64,000 nucleotides of DNA, taken from Paenibacillus shirakamiensis (GTDB taxonomy: Bacteria > Bacillota > Bacilli > Paenibacillales > Paenibacillaceae). The position numbers were made by a program, and so were the translations under genes. Shown in pieces: positions 7,691 through 17,507 of the stretch (the stretch's first letter is position 1; each line of letters begins with the position of its first letter). The notes beneath the pieces were generated by a model that worked only from the letters and a program-made list of their open reading frames with translations, was not told the origin of the DNA and did no database searches. The DNA lies in contig NZ_JAGGLD010000004.1 in NCBI RefSeq assembly GCF_017874255.1, forward strand, positions 303,768 through 367,767, in the 5' to 3' direction.

Positions 7691-8689
7691 TTATGAGGAG
7701 TAGTCAGATGAGGAATCCGAAGTCTCCTCAGAGTTGGAGGAATTAAGCGGAGTTACAGGAGAAGAGACATGCTCTTCCAGCGTTTGAGTCACAAAAGCCT
7801 GAACTTCATGACTATATCGTACCGGATCAACACTATAAGCATTTCCATGGATGGCGCCATTCACTAACAAGAGCTTCTTTAGTCCATGAGCTTTGACCTT
7901 GTACATATCTTGACTCATTCGCGTTGGAACATACTTGTCTTCCGTACCATGGATGAACATGACAGGCATAGAGGTGTTTTGTACTGATTTGATCGGACTG
8001 ACTTGATGCAGCCTAAATCCTGCTTTGCGTTCAAGCTGATTATTAATTAAAGGTAAAAAAGGAAAGGTCGGAACTTTGTTCAATACACTTAGCTGATATC
8101 GAATCAGCTGTGTAAGGTCTGAGTAAGGACAATCTGCGATTACAAAATGAACACGTGGATCGGCAATGGTGAGATATTCAAGTACCGTACCGCCCCCCAG
8201 AGACTGTCCATGCAACCCAATCACTACATCCGTACCCGCGTGTGATATAATCCAGTTTACCCATGATTCAATGTCGTATTTCTCATGAAAACCATAGGTG
8301 GTATAGCTTCCTTGACTCCGGCCATGACGACGCTGGTCCACGAGCAAAACGTTAAATCCTATGTCTTCGAATAACCCACCGAACTGAGCCGATACTTCTA
8401 AGGAAGCGGTATACCCATGAACAATGATGACCCATTTATTAGAGTTCGGATGAGACGAGATAGCATAGCCGTGTAGTGTTAACCCGTCTCTAGTTGTAAC
8501 GGATACATCGCTTTTGTCCAAGATATCGAACCGTTCTTTGCTGTATACGCCTGCATCTTCCATGAACTTGAATAGCGAGTCACTGGTTTGGAGTTTCATC
8601 TGAGTAATTTGCCGGAAACCGAACCTTGTCATAGCAATAAGTACCAAAAGAATGAGTAGAATAATCGTAACGACGATGGTATATACCAT
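7691..8689 (-). CDS. Membrane-anchored alpha/beta hydrolase
   Basis: About 332 residues. An N-terminal membrane helix (VYTIVVTIILLILLVLIAM) is followed by an alpha/beta hydrolase domain: oxyanion motif VHGYTAS, nucleophile elbow GLHGQSLGGG, acid in HGTEDKYVP, and catalytic His in NGAIHGNAYS. It resembles the uncharacterised YqkD/BAAT-like hydrolases of bacilli. The C terminus is a Ser-rich tail. The ATG at 8689 has GGAGG 11 bases upstream; upstream in-frame codons are not convincing starts. The substrate is unknown. Confidence 0.85.
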   Translation of the reverse strand: MVYTIVVTIILLILLVLIAMTRFGFRQITQMKLQTSDSLFKFMEDAGVYSKERFDILDKSDVSVTTRDGLTLHGYAISSHPNSNKWVIIVHGYTASLEVSAQFGGLFEDIGFNVLLVDQRRHGRSQGSYTTYGFHEKYDIESWVNWIISHAGTDVVIGLHGQSLGGGTVLEYLTIADPRVHFVIADCPYSDLTQLIRYQLSVLNKVPTFPFLPLINNQLERKAGFRLHQVSPIKSVQNTSMPVMFIHGTEDKYVPTRMSQDMYKVKAHGLKKLLLVNGAIHGNAYSVDPVRYSHEVQAFVTQTLEEHVSSPVTPLNSSNSEETSDSSSDYSS

Positions 8690-8866
8690 GTTGAATGCAT
8701 CCTCCAATAGCAACAAAAAGGAAATGTATTACAGCTTTGTCCTGTATGGTTAATAGTATCACCTATTTATGTGCAAGAAAATCGCTTCGCAAGCTAATTT
8801 TTGATGTGTTCTTATCCATGAGGCTTAGTTAACATGGATATAAGCTAAATGGAGAGTGAAATAGTT

Positions 8867-9430
8867 ATGTTCAGGTGCCAAGGAGAAATACCTGATTTAG
8901 AGAGCGCTAGGCTCATATTACGTAAAATGGGACAAGAGGATGCCCACACGCTTTTTGCTTATTGGAGCGATCCTGAGGTCATCCGATACATGAACATACC
9001 GCAGTTCACTTCTATTCGAGAGACATGGGATATGCTGGATTTACTGAACGGATTAGCGGAGACGGAAGATACAATGCGATGGGGAATTGAATTAAAACAA
9101 ACGAAGACGATTATAGGAACATGTGGATTTAACACTTGGCAATTATTAGGAGCTTACCGAGGCGAGATTGGATATGATCTAGGTCGACCTTATTGGCGCC
9201 AAGGATATATGCACGAGGCGCTGTCGTTAATTTTGAATTATGGATTCGATGTCATGAGTTTGAACCGGATTGAAGCCTTGGTGATTCCGGGGAATACATC
9301 TTCGTTAAGGTCACTTCGACGACTAGGTTTTCGTGAGGAAGGACTGCTGCGAGAATATCAGCAAAATGAACTGAGTGACGGTTTTATTGATTTAATTATG
9401 TTGTCTTTATTGAAGAAGAATTATGTGTAA
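8867..9430 (+). CDS. GNAT family N-acetyltransferase (RimJ/RimL type)
   Basis: Residues LESARLILRKM, PEVIRYMNIPQF and IGTCGFNTWQLLGAYRGEIG lead into the acetyl-CoA binding stretch PYWRQGYMHEALSLILNYGF and the closing NTSSLRSLRRLGFREEG, all typical of RimJ/RimL-like acetyltransferases that modify protein N termini or small amines. The frame also contains an ATG at 8849, but that ATG overlaps the only Shine-Dalgarno (GGAGAG, 8851-8856), so the ATG at 8867 is preferred, giving 187 residues. Monocistronic; the substrate is unknown. Confidence 0.88.
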   Translation: MFRCQGEIPDLESARLILRKMGQEDAHTLFAYWSDPEVIRYMNIPQFTSIRETWDMLDLLNGLAETEDTMRWGIELKQTKTIIGTCGFNTWQLLGAYRGEIGYDLGRPYWRQGYMHEALSLILNYGFDVMSLNRIEALVIPGNTSSLRSLRRLGFREEGLLREYQQNELSDGFIDLIMLSLLKKNYV

Positions 9431-9613
9431 GGACAATGAGAAGGAAAAAAGGGAATTCATTACAATACAGCAATAAGGGGGGCCTTAGGTAAGCGGTTTT
9501 TATGCTACATTAGAGAAATGAAGAATAAAGTTCACGTGTTATGTGATAGACTTTCCAAGCTGTGTTCCCCTATAATTAAAGTTTGTTATGCAGAGTGAAA
9601 GGAAGGTCTAGCA

Positions 9614-11128
9614 TTGGAATCAACATTGAAACGCAATTTTATTTTGACAGGCTTGTTATTGTCTACATTTTTGGCAGCAATCGAAGGTACCGTCATTGGA
9701 CCTGCAGGACCTAGAATCGTCGGAGATTTAGGGGGCGTAGAGTTACTAAGTTGGGTCTTTACGGCTTATTTATTGACTATGGCAGTTACCACACCCATCT
9801 TTGGAAAGATCAGTGATTTGTATGGACGAAAATTAGTATTTGTCATCGGTTCCGTCCTTTTTCTAGCAGGATCATTATTATGCGGCTTTGCTTTCAGTAT
9901 GGAGCAGTTGATTGTATATCGGGCTATTCAGGGAATCGGTGCCGGAGCGCTAATCCCGGTTACATTCACGATTATTGGTGATATTTATGCCATTGAGGAA
10001 CGAGGTAAAATTCAAGGGTATATCAGTTCTGTATGGGGTATTTCTTCATTAGTAGGTCCATTGCTGGGCGGTTATGTCGTAGATGCATTTAACTGGCGCT
10101 GGGTGTTTGGATTTAATATTCCATTTGGAATCATATCACTCATTTTCATTATTAAATATCTGCATGAACATATTGAGAAAAGAAAGGTCAAAATAGACTA
10201 CGCGGGAGCAGTGACCTTTACAGTGGGTGTAACAGCGCTGCTGTTTGGTCTAGCGGCAGGAGGCCAGCAATTGGCTTGGACTTCACCGGTACTTTTGCTT
10301 ATTTTTGCTCTGGCAATCCTTGCCTTAGTGCTATTCTTCCTTGTGGAAAAGAAAGCAGAAGAACCGCTCGTCCCTCTACACATGTTCAAATACAGAGACA
10401 TTGCTTTTTCTAATATCGCGAGCCTTCTGGCCAGCGCTTTGCTCATTGGACTGACTTCTTATTTTCCTCTATGGGTTCAAGGCGTATTAGGTGAAAGTGC
10501 TACAAAATCGGGTCTGTTACTTGCTCCGATGTCATTTTCATGGCTGATTGGTTCCGTAGTTGGAGGCAAATGGATTGTTACTTATGGTTCAAGATTCACG
10601 TCATTAGTAGGAATGTTTTTCATTGCTGTAGGCGCGATCGGTATGGCCTTTATAACGGATACGACTTCAAGTGGACTACTTATGTTCTGGAATGCGTTAT
10701 ATGGACTCGGTTTCGGTTTTGCGTTTACCGTATTCACGGTTATTGCTCAATCTTCTGTAGGTTTCAGCTTACGTGGTGCGTCTACTGCACTAAATTCGTT
10801 CGTCAAAGCATTAGGCCAGACCATTGGAGTTGCGGTGTTCGGCGTGCTCATTAATCAGCAGGTGGCCTCTCAAGCGGAAGAGAGCCGTAATCAAGGGATG
10901 TCTATTTCTCAAGATGATATCAACAAATTGTTGTCCCCAGAAAAGCTTGTTGAGCTGCCACGTGATTTATGGAATACGCTGCGACATTTTCTTGAAGGAG
11001 GATTACATTTATTATTTGTAATTATGGCTGTCCTCGCAGTACTTGGTGTTATTAGTGTAATTGGACTACGAAATAATACGCCAAGTGTAGAGGCTTCGGA
11101 TACAGCAGTAGAAGATTCGCTTAGTTAA
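9614..11128 (+). CDS. MFS multidrug exporter, DHA2 (EmrB/QacA) family
   Basis: 504 residues with the 14-helix layout of the drug:H+ antiporter-2 family. Motif A appears as GKISDLYGRK after helix 2, motif C-like glycines in SSLVGPLLGGYVVD, and the arginine in the helix 4 segment YRAIQGIGAGALIP. Translation starts at a TTG seven bases after GGAAGG. The gene stands between an acetyltransferase and a small unknown protein, with no adjacent regulator, so the exported compound cannot be inferred. Confidence 0.9.
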   Translation: MESTLKRNFILTGLLLSTFLAAIEGTVIGPAGPRIVGDLGGVELLSWVFTAYLLTMAVTTPIFGKISDLYGRKLVFVIGSVLFLAGSLLCGFAFSMEQLIVYRAIQGIGAGALIPVTFTIIGDIYAIEERGKIQGYISSVWGISSLVGPLLGGYVVDAFNWRWVFGFNIPFGIISLIFIIKYLHEHIEKRKVKIDYAGAVTFTVGVTALLFGLAAGGQQLAWTSPVLLLIFALAILALVLFFLVEKKAEEPLVPLHMFKYRDIAFSNIASLLASALLIGLTSYFPLWVQGVLGESATKSGLLLAPMSFSWLIGSVVGGKWIVTYGSRFTSLVGMFFIAVGAIGMAFITDTTSSGLLMFWNALYGLGFGFAFTVFTVIAQSSVGFSLRGASTALNSFVKALGQTIGVAVFGVLINQQVASQAEESRNQGMSISQDDINKLLSPEKLVELPRDLWNTLRHFLEGGLHLLFVIMAVLAVLGVISVIGLRNNTPSVEASDTAVEDSLS

Positions 11129-11184
11129 AGGTATAAAATTAGGGTTAGCTCCACACCTTATCTGTTAAGGGGAGGTGGATAAGA

Positions 11185-11526
11185 ATGAGTGACTCGCTTC
11201 AGATAGACCAAGGTACATTGGTGAACGCTTGGCAACAACAATTGCCAGAATACTTAAATGCAGGTGACAGTGCGCGGGTGTTAGCAGACCAAGGTGATCC
11301 TCAGGGTCTACGCATTCATATTAATGCGGCAGGACATCAATTTTATTCGTTTGATTTTGCATGTTCTTATTTAGACTCACGTGAGGTGAGGGTTAGCCTG
11401 GTTGATGTCGAACGTGGCGGAGATCATATTGATGAGAGTGGAGAGATCGTTCAAGAGATGGCTCGAGATTATTCCCGTCATCTCCATGAATGCGCACAAG
11501 CCCTTCACCGAATTACGGATACTTAG
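11185..11526 (+). CDS. Conserved-looking small protein of unknown function
   Basis: A 113-residue acidic soluble protein with a strong GGAGGTGG six bases before ATG. No recognised motif. The central part (GLRIHINAAGHQFYSFDFAC, then EVRVSLVDVERGGDHIDESG) alternates like a beta sheet and a C-terminal helix follows. It is 56 bases after the MFS exporter and ends at its own terminator, so it could be co-transcribed with the exporter. Confidence 0.7.
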   Translation: MSDSLQIDQGTLVNAWQQQLPEYLNAGDSARVLADQGDPQGLRIHINAAGHQFYSFDFACSYLDSREVRVSLVDVERGGDHIDESGEIVQEMARDYSRHLHECAQALHRITDT

Positions 11527-11533
11527 ATAATCC

Positions 11534-11571
11534 AAAAAAGCTGGTTCCTAAAAAAGGAATCAGCTTTTTTT
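11534..11571 (+). terminator. Rho-independent terminator
   Basis: AAAAAAGCTGGTTCCT / AGGAATCAGCTTTTTT, 15 of 16 positions paired plus a wobble, five-base loop and T run. Confidence 0.9.
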
Positions 11572-11651
11572 ATGTTTAATGATTCAAGTATACTTGAATC
11601 AAAAGTAATAAATTGCAATGATAAAGTTCTGCCAGAAAGGAATTGAAATTT

Positions 11652-12374
11652 ATGAACTCTATTGATACGAAGGGGTTTCTGCCATTACTCGATGTGCACA
11701 TTTATGAAGCGGGTTATACACAGAACTGTCCTAAGATTAAAGAAATTTCCTTTCATATTGAACTCGGCAGTCTAACGGGGTTAATTGGTCCCAATGGTGC
11801 AGGGAAAAGTACAACTCTTAAGGCTATACTAGGTGTGCTTCCCTATATTGAAGCCAAGATTGAGTTTCACGGAGCACAAAATTATGCCTACATACCAGAA
11901 CAGCCTGTATTTTATGATACCCTCACTCTCTGGGAGCATCTAGAATTAGCTGCAACTGTCTATGGCATAGATGAACACATCTTCTATGAGGAGGCGAATT
12001 CATTATTAGAGCAATTTCGTATGGAGGATGCCAGAGATTTATTTCCTGCAGGTTTCTCTAAGGGAATGCAGCAGAAGATGATGCTGATCATAGGTTTTTT
12101 AGCACATCCTGATATATACATTGTGGATGAACCTTTTGTAGGGCTTGATCCAAGAGCGACCAAAGATTTTCTTGGTCTACTAGAATCTGAGCGAGCAAGG
12201 GGAGCTGCAGTGCTCATGTCTACACATGTATTAGATACTGCCGAACGTATCTGCAATCACTTCGTACTGATCTCATCTGGCTCCATCAAGGCTCAGGGTA
12301 CATTGCGAGATATACAGAATCAAAGTGGGCTTTGCGGAGGCTCCTTATTTGACTGTTTTGATAAGCTCACATGA
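11652..12374 (+). CDS. ecsA: ABC transporter ATP-binding protein EcsA
   Basis: A 240-residue ATPase subunit: Walker A GPNGAGKST, signature FSKGMQQKMM in the LSGGQ position, Walker B IYIVDEP, and H-loop MSTHVLDTAE. Its length and the overlapping permease of ~386 residues match EcsAB of bacilli, an exporter needed for intramembrane proteolysis by RasP and for secretion and competence in B. subtilis (family knowledge). The ATG at 11652 is ten bases from AAAGGA; the TTG at 11643 is too close to it. The stop codon overlaps the permease start. Confidence 0.88.
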   Translation: MNSIDTKGFLPLLDVHIYEAGYTQNCPKIKEISFHIELGSLTGLIGPNGAGKSTTLKAILGVLPYIEAKIEFHGAQNYAYIPEQPVFYDTLTLWEHLELAATVYGIDEHIFYEEANSLLEQFRMEDARDLFPAGFSKGMQQKMMLIIGFLAHPDIYIVDEPFVGLDPRATKDFLGLLESERARGAAVLMSTHVLDTAERICNHFVLISSGSIKAQGTLRDIQNQSGLCGGSLFDCFDKLT

Positions 12375-13531
12375 TGAAGAAAAAAGAGAAAACTCCGATT
12401 GCAGCTCTATTTCGTCAACGAATCAGGAGTCATATTGGAAAGCAATACAGCGTCATTCGATCTGCGGTAGACTTCATTGTTGTAATCTATATCATGATAC
12501 CGGGTGCTTTCATATTGGGGTGTGTGTATTTTGATAAACTTCATCATGTTCCGAATATACTGTACCAGGTACCTTTTTCAGTTTTCATAAGTGCTATCAT
12601 GATTTGCTTATATTTTGGAGGTGGATTAATTCTTTATACGGAGAGTGCAGATGTCCTTTTTCTAAGACAAAATCCAAATTGGCGAAAAGGATTGATGCAG
12701 CGTGCTATTGTAGCTAATGTAGTGATGCGAAGTATCGAAGTTCTGGGCGTCATGGCTTTATTCATCCCATTCATACGTACAATATTTCATATGCCTGTTG
12801 GCCAATGTATATGGATAGGTATCCTAATCTTGCTATACAGATGTGCAGGTGTGACGATACAACACCACTTGCGAGTATACTATTCCGCTTGGAAGAGAAT
12901 AGGATTAATCCTCATGACTCATACTCTATTAATAGGGATGGTCTTGCTGGCTTGTTCTATGGTGGGGAAATGGTCTAGCGTAACTCTAGCCATAAGTATA
13001 ATATTCTTAACCGTCACAGTAGTTCTGCTCAGAAAGATCACAACTGTGAATGGACATTTCTATGAAGAAGTTCTAGAGGATGAGCGGCAAAAGAATAGAT
13101 TGACCTCATGGATGCTATCATCTTCAGTAGACAAGCCCTCTCCTGTTAGAGCGAGGCCATTATGGTTCCGGCAATCTCAACATCTCTTCCGTTCAACCAC
13201 TTCTTCAGCACGTATGGCTTCAATATTAATCAAATCTTTTTTAAGAAGTGGACCCTTTTTTAAAATGTATATCCAGTTCATAATCTTTGGAGGCGTATCT
13301 TGCTTTGTGGCTCCCTTTCCTATAGACATCATGGTGGGTATCGCAATTATCCTGCTCATGGCTTATTGGATCCGTTCGTATGTTAGGCTATTTGAGAATA
13401 CGGACTTAATGCGAATTCTTCCAACTCATCGTAATTTTAGACGTGCGCACTCTATAGTGTTATTTACATTGTTAGCTCCTACGATGTTTGTGTGGGTGAT
13501 GTCTATCATTTTATCTATTCTCTTAGGATGA
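12371..13531 (+). CDS. ecsB: ABC transporter permease EcsB
   Basis: 386 residues with several hydrophobic helices (for example FIVVIYIMIPGAFILGCVYF and TLLAPTMFVWVMSIILSILL), an N-terminal basic segment, and a central soluble loop (~225-270), as in EcsB. The ATGA overlap with ecsA shows translational coupling. There is no third gene corresponding to ecsC here; a bidirectional terminator follows. Confidence 0.85.
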   Translation: MMKKKEKTPIAALFRQRIRSHIGKQYSVIRSAVDFIVVIYIMIPGAFILGCVYFDKLHHVPNILYQVPFSVFISAIMICLYFGGGLILYTESADVLFLRQNPNWRKGLMQRAIVANVVMRSIEVLGVMALFIPFIRTIFHMPVGQCIWIGILILLYRCAGVTIQHHLRVYYSAWKRIGLILMTHTLLIGMVLLACSMVGKWSSVTLAISIIFLTVTVVLLRKITTVNGHFYEEVLEDERQKNRLTSWMLSSSVDKPSPVRARPLWFRQSQHLFRSTTSSARMASILIKSFLRSGPFFKMYIQFIIFGGVSCFVAPFPIDIMVGIAIILLMAYWIRSYVRLFENTDLMRILPTHRNFRRAHSIVLFTLLAPTMFVWVMSIILSILLG

Positions 13532-13620
13532 AAATTAGAATGTGAATTCATAAATCTCTATATAAACATTGAATCTTTCTATACATGCGATGCTAAAAAT
13601 GCTCAAAAGAGAGTATAAAA

Positions 13621-13664
13621 AAATTCCCTTTACATCCCATTAATTAAGGGTTAAAGGGAATTTC
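13621..13664. terminator. Bidirectional terminator between ecsB and the flavoprotein gene
   Basis: AAATTCCCTTTA pairs with TAAAGGGAATTT between convergent genes; A and T runs flank both sides. A small internal CCC/GGG pairing adds to the stem. Confidence 0.8.
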
Positions 13665-13670
13665 TTTAGT

Positions 13671-14939
13671 TTATTTATATAAAGATCCTGCATGGGTTCC
13701 GGCCGTATGTCCCGTTGTAAATGCAGCGGTGATATTATATCCACCGGTATATCCGTGAATATCTAGCACCTCACCACAGAAGAACAGTCCTGGCATGAGC
13801 TTGGATTCCATCGTTTTTGGATCAATTTCTTTTAGATTCACACCGCCGCCTGTTACAAAGGCTTCCTCAAACGGACGAGTTCCTGTAGCACGGACGGGAA
13901 AACCTTTTAACACATGAAGGAATGCTGTCCAAGAATCTTTAGGCACATGTTCATGCGTGATTTCTCCAGAGAGCTGGCTGCGTTCAAATAGCAAGGGAAG
14001 TAGCCGTTCGGGAATAGTCCCTTTCAAGACATTTCTTAGGATTTTCTTCGGTTCGGCAGCGGTCAATCTACGAAGTTCCTGATCCAGAGCACCTATAGAT
14101 ACATCCGGGAAGAGATCGATCTGAAGTAAAGCATCATTCGTTTTGAACTTCATCTTCACTTGGCGAATGAATTGACTACATCTTAATGCAATGGGTCCAG
14201 ATAATCCGAAATGCGTAAAAATCATATCTCCCCGATGTGCAATAACCGTTTTCCCTTTAGGATTAATTACCGAAAGTTCAACATCGCGCAGCGAGAGCCC
14301 TTGAAGTTCTTTACTTTGAATAAAAGCTTCTTTGGATACGATCGGAACCTCAGTTGGGTATAGATCCGTAATCGTATGTCCTGCTGCTTGTGCCCAAGGG
14401 TAGCCGTCACCGGTGGACCCAGTTTGAGGCACAGAGCGGCCTCCCGTGGCGATGATGACTGCGCTGGCAGATATTTTTTTTCCAGAAGCCAAGACGACGC
14501 CTTTTAATTTATTCCCTGAGAGAAGAAGTTCTCTTACGGGCTGATGGGTCTGCATCTGTACCCCAAGCATGGCTGCTTTATTGATAAGTGCATCCACGAC
14601 AGTCTTCGCTTTATCGGATACAGGGAACATTCGGCCGTGATCTTCTTCTTTAAGTCTAATCCCCAAATCTTCAAAAAAATCCATTATATCCCGATTATTA
14701 AAGTGTGAGAATGCACTATATAGAAATCTCCCGTTTCCCGGAATGAATCGAATGAGTTCATCAATCTCTTTGGCATTGGTTACATTACACCGACCTCCGC
14801 CGGAAATGCCAAGTTTGCGTCCAAGCTTGTCGCCTTTATCTAATAGAAGGACAGATGCTCCTTGAGAAGCTGCAGCAATAGATGCCATAAGTCCTGAAGG
14901 CCCTCCGCCAATCACGATGATATTAATAGGTGAATTCAT
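13671..14939 (-). CDS. NAD(P)/FAD-dependent oxidoreductase, HI0933/YtfP family
   Basis: 422 residues. N-terminal FAD-binding Rossmann motif IIVIGGGPSGLMAS and the family hallmark GRKLGISGGGRCNVTN around residues 40-56, a second nucleotide contact ASAVIIATGGRSVPQTG, and the C-terminal GLFFCGEVLDIHGYTGGYN that closes the FAD site. This matches HI0933-like (BaiN/YtfP) flavoproteins, whose physiological substrate is unknown in most bacteria. ATG start with AAAGGAATTAT upstream. Monocistronic. Confidence 0.92.
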   Translation of the reverse strand: MNSPINIIVIGGGPSGLMASIAAASQGASVLLLDKGDKLGRKLGISGGGRCNVTNAKEIDELIRFIPGNGRFLYSAFSHFNNRDIMDFFEDLGIRLKEEDHGRMFPVSDKAKTVVDALINKAAMLGVQMQTHQPVRELLLSGNKLKGVVLASGKKISASAVIIATGGRSVPQTGSTGDGYPWAQAAGHTITDLYPTEVPIVSKEAFIQSKELQGLSLRDVELSVINPKGKTVIAHRGDMIFTHFGLSGPIALRCSQFIRQVKMKFKTNDALLQIDLFPDVSIGALDQELRRLTAAEPKKILRNVLKGTIPERLLPLLFERSQLSGEITHEHVPKDSWTAFLHVLKGFPVRATGTRPFEEAFVTGGGVNLKEIDPKTMESKLMPGLFFCGEVLDIHGYTGGYNITAAFTTGHTAGTHAGSLYK

Positions 14940-15129
14940 GAATATAATTCCTTTCAGGAAAGCTCTTTGTGTGTATCTATATTTTATACGAGTAGGCTAG
15001 GAATAAAAAGCTATGAAATAGTTCCAAAGCTCCATACTATAAGACATACAATTTTTTAATCGGTTATTGTAAAAAAATGGAGCCTGTGTTTTAATCGATT
15101 TTAGAAGCACTCCGAAAAGGAGGGATCAT

Positions 15130-16845
15130 GTGATTGCCGTAAAGGAAATCTTACTTCAGACGCTTATCGCCTGTTCACCGGCTTTTTTGTTTCCTCTCTT
15201 CTACGAGAAGACAACACGCTTGCCCAAGAGGGAAAGTTCAGACCCCGTGGACTCTGGAGTGCGAAATTCCGTTCTGCTGGTGTCTTGCCTGATAAGTATG
15301 ATCATTTGTACTATTTTTGCGAGCACTCTATTTGATAGCATTCCTCTTAATTTCTTCTTACCCTCATTAATTATAGGCATGCTCTATGGTCGTCTTCGCG
15401 ACGGCTTCCTTCTGTGTGTCGCAGAAGTATGTCTATATACACTGATGGGGAAATATCATAATTTAGCAGGTTTTGTCATGGAGACAGGTCTTGTAATTTT
15501 TCCACTAGTCCTTTTGTCCTCTACTCATTTTAAGCGAAGTGGCCGTCAGGGTCGAATGATGTTTATCATGTTTTTTCTTCTTATTGGGCAGTACTTTGCT
15601 CTCTCCCTTTATTTTCTAACACCTCGGATTACTTTAAAGTCCGATCTAACTATCATTATCTATAGCGTAATTTATGTCGGTGTGTCTATCTTCATTGGTT
15701 TGGTGCTTATGATGGTGATTGAGAATACACTAGATCGGGAGAAATTACAGCAGCAAGTGCTGTCTTTATCTCATAAGACTTTTCGTGAAGCGGAGAATCT
15801 TCAGCAGACGATGGATGCCGCGCCCTTAGCGATTCTCTTATTAGATCAGGACGGCGCACTGGTTACGATTAATGATAATTTCCTTGAATTTTGTCGACTA
15901 GAGAATCCCGCATTAAATAGGGAAGATTTGCTGGGGTTGAAATTACATCAACTGGCAGATGAAATTGGGACTGAATACTTATCCACTCGAGAGCAGGGAA
16001 CGTTCGTGACTGAGGAGTTGGTTACAGAACTTATCCAAGTGAAAAATAGGATGTATTTAATTAGCATTTCACCTTTAAGAAAAGGTCATACTAGGGAATT
16101 CAATGGATCTGTAGTGATTCTTCAGGATATAACAGAAATTGAACATCTCAAAGACGAGCTGAACAAAGCGGATCGGTTAAGTCTTGTAGGTCAGATGGCA
16201 GCCGGAATTACACACGAAATTCGTAATCCAATGGCGGTGGTGCGGGGCTTCCTTCAGCTGATGAAGGAAAAAAGCCCGTCTAATCTAGATAATTATTATC
16301 GTATTGTTATGGAAGAATTGGACAGAGCTAATGGCATCATTAATGACTTTTTATCGCTAGCTCAGTCCCGGAGTGTGAATAAGGAAGAGAGTCAACTCGA
16401 TGACATTATTCAGGAATTAAGTCCCCTGTTATGGGCGGACGCTAACCTAAGAGGGCAGAGCATTGAAATGAAGTTTACGGAGCATCTTCCCAGCCTACAT
16501 TTGAATACAAAGGAAATGAAGCAGCTCATCCTGAATCTATGCCGCAATGGAATGGAGGCTATGGAAGAAAAAGGCCAACTGACCATTGAGACGCGTGAAC
16601 ATCTCGAAGGAATTGAACTTCGAATTACAGATACAGGTCCAGGCATTCCTGCAAGTAAACGCGATAAGTTATTTCAACCTTTCTTCACCACGAAGACACA
16701 AGGAACCGGACTCGGACTAGCTCTATGCTTAAGTATTATGGAGCGACATAATGGTAAAATATTAGTCGAATCCGAAGAGGGGCAAGGGACAACATTTATA
16801 GTATTATTCCATCGACCTTCAAGTCGTAATATAAGTGTTTCTTGA
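15130..16845 (+). CDS. Membrane PAS sensor histidine kinase (sporulation-kinase type)
   Basis: 571 residues. Residues 1-~198 contain about six hydrophobic helices forming a 5TMR-LYT/KinB-like sensor. A PAS domain covers ~222-335. HisKA follows with phospho-acceptor His362 in GITHEIRNPMAV. HATPase_c has the N-box NLCRNGMEAM, G1 DTGPGIP and G2 GTGLGLAL. All catalytic elements are intact. The GTG start lies five bases after AAGGAGGG. No response regulator is adjacent, so it is an orphan kinase, as is usual for kinases feeding Spo0F/Spo0A; that target is an inference. Confidence 0.9.
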   Translation: MIAVKEILLQTLIACSPAFLFPLFYEKTTRLPKRESSDPVDSGVRNSVLLVSCLISMIICTIFASTLFDSIPLNFFLPSLIIGMLYGRLRDGFLLCVAEVCLYTLMGKYHNLAGFVMETGLVIFPLVLLSSTHFKRSGRQGRMMFIMFFLLIGQYFALSLYFLTPRITLKSDLTIIIYSVIYVGVSIFIGLVLMMVIENTLDREKLQQQVLSLSHKTFREAENLQQTMDAAPLAILLLDQDGALVTINDNFLEFCRLENPALNREDLLGLKLHQLADEIGTEYLSTREQGTFVTEELVTELIQVKNRMYLISISPLRKGHTREFNGSVVILQDITEIEHLKDELNKADRLSLVGQMAAGITHEIRNPMAVVRGFLQLMKEKSPSNLDNYYRIVMEELDRANGIINDFLSLAQSRSVNKEESQLDDIIQELSPLLWADANLRGQSIEMKFTEHLPSLHLNTKEMKQLILNLCRNGMEAMEEKGQLTIETREHLEGIELRITDTGPGIPASKRDKLFQPFFTTKTQGTGLGLALCLSIMERHNGKILVESEEGQGTTFIVLFHRPSSRNISVS

Positions 16846-16856
16846 AGCGGAAGCAT

Positions 16857-16884
16857 TTGCTTTCCAGCCCTTAGAATGTATAAT
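16857..16884 (+). promoter_or_regulatory. Probable sigma-A promoter of the bacilliredoxin gene
   Basis: TTGCTT and a perfect TATAAT separated by 16 bases, 62 bases before the GTG start. Confidence 0.55.
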
Positions 16885-16946
16885 AATAAAGACCCGAAAT
16901 CGGGTGAATACTGCAAATCCAGTACGTTTGAGGGAGTGAATGTAAC

Positions 16947-17381
16947 GTGTCCATGTCGTTTGATCAATATATGAGAGATATGGTTCAACCTATGCGCGAT
17001 GAGTTGACCCGTCTTGGTATTCAAGAGCTACGTACGCCAGAAGAAGTAGAAGAAAGTTTTCCAGCGCTTAAGGGTACATCGCTTGTAGTTATTAATTCCG
17101 TGTGTGGATGTGCTGCAGGCCAATGTCGTCCAGGCGTAGCAACAGCATTGCAACATGATATTACACCAGATCATTTGTTCACAGTATTTGCGGGGCAAGA
17201 TAAGGAAGCTACCAGCAAAGCTCGTGAGTATCTTGCACCTTATCCTCCTTCATCGCCTTCCATTGCTTTACTTAAAGACGGTGAGCTAGTTCATTTCATT
17301 GAACGTCACCAAATCGAAGATCGCTCAGCAAGTGATATTGCCGCAGATCTGACAAATGCATTTGACCGATTCTGTCGTTAA
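16947..17381 (+). CDS. Bacilliredoxin, BrxA/BrxB (YphP/YqiW) family
   Basis: 144 residues with the thioredoxin-like bacilliredoxin active site CGC at 53-55 in SVCGCAAGQCRPG and the closing LKDGELVHFIERHQIE. Bacilliredoxins remove bacillithiol from protein mixed disulfides, so this predicts a bacillithiol-using organism. The GTG at 16947 is about ten bases from GGGAG; the in-frame ATG two codons later is less well spaced. Monocistronic with its own promoter. I do not choose between BrxA and BrxB. Confidence 0.92.
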   Translation: MSMSFDQYMRDMVQPMRDELTRLGIQELRTPEEVEESFPALKGTSLVVINSVCGCAAGQCRPGVATALQHDITPDHLFTVFAGQDKEATSKAREYLAPYPPSSPSIALLKDGELVHFIERHQIEDRSASDIAADLTNAFDRFCR

Positions 17382-17393
17382 TTGAATAGTTGA

Positions 17394-17432
17394 AGTGCCC
17401 TGCAGACCTAGATTGTGTCGGCAGGGTATTTG
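17394..17432 (+). terminator. Weak terminator-like hairpin after bacilliredoxin gene
   Basis: GCCCTGC and GCAGGGT pair around a loop of about 18 bases, followed by ATTTGATTTT. The stem is short, so the call is tentative. Confidence 0.4.
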
Positions 17433-17507
17433 ATTTTACTCAGAAGATGTAATTACGGGTACATACGGAATGAAGGCAAGGTTCATACTAAAAGCTGAGG
17501 TGAGAAC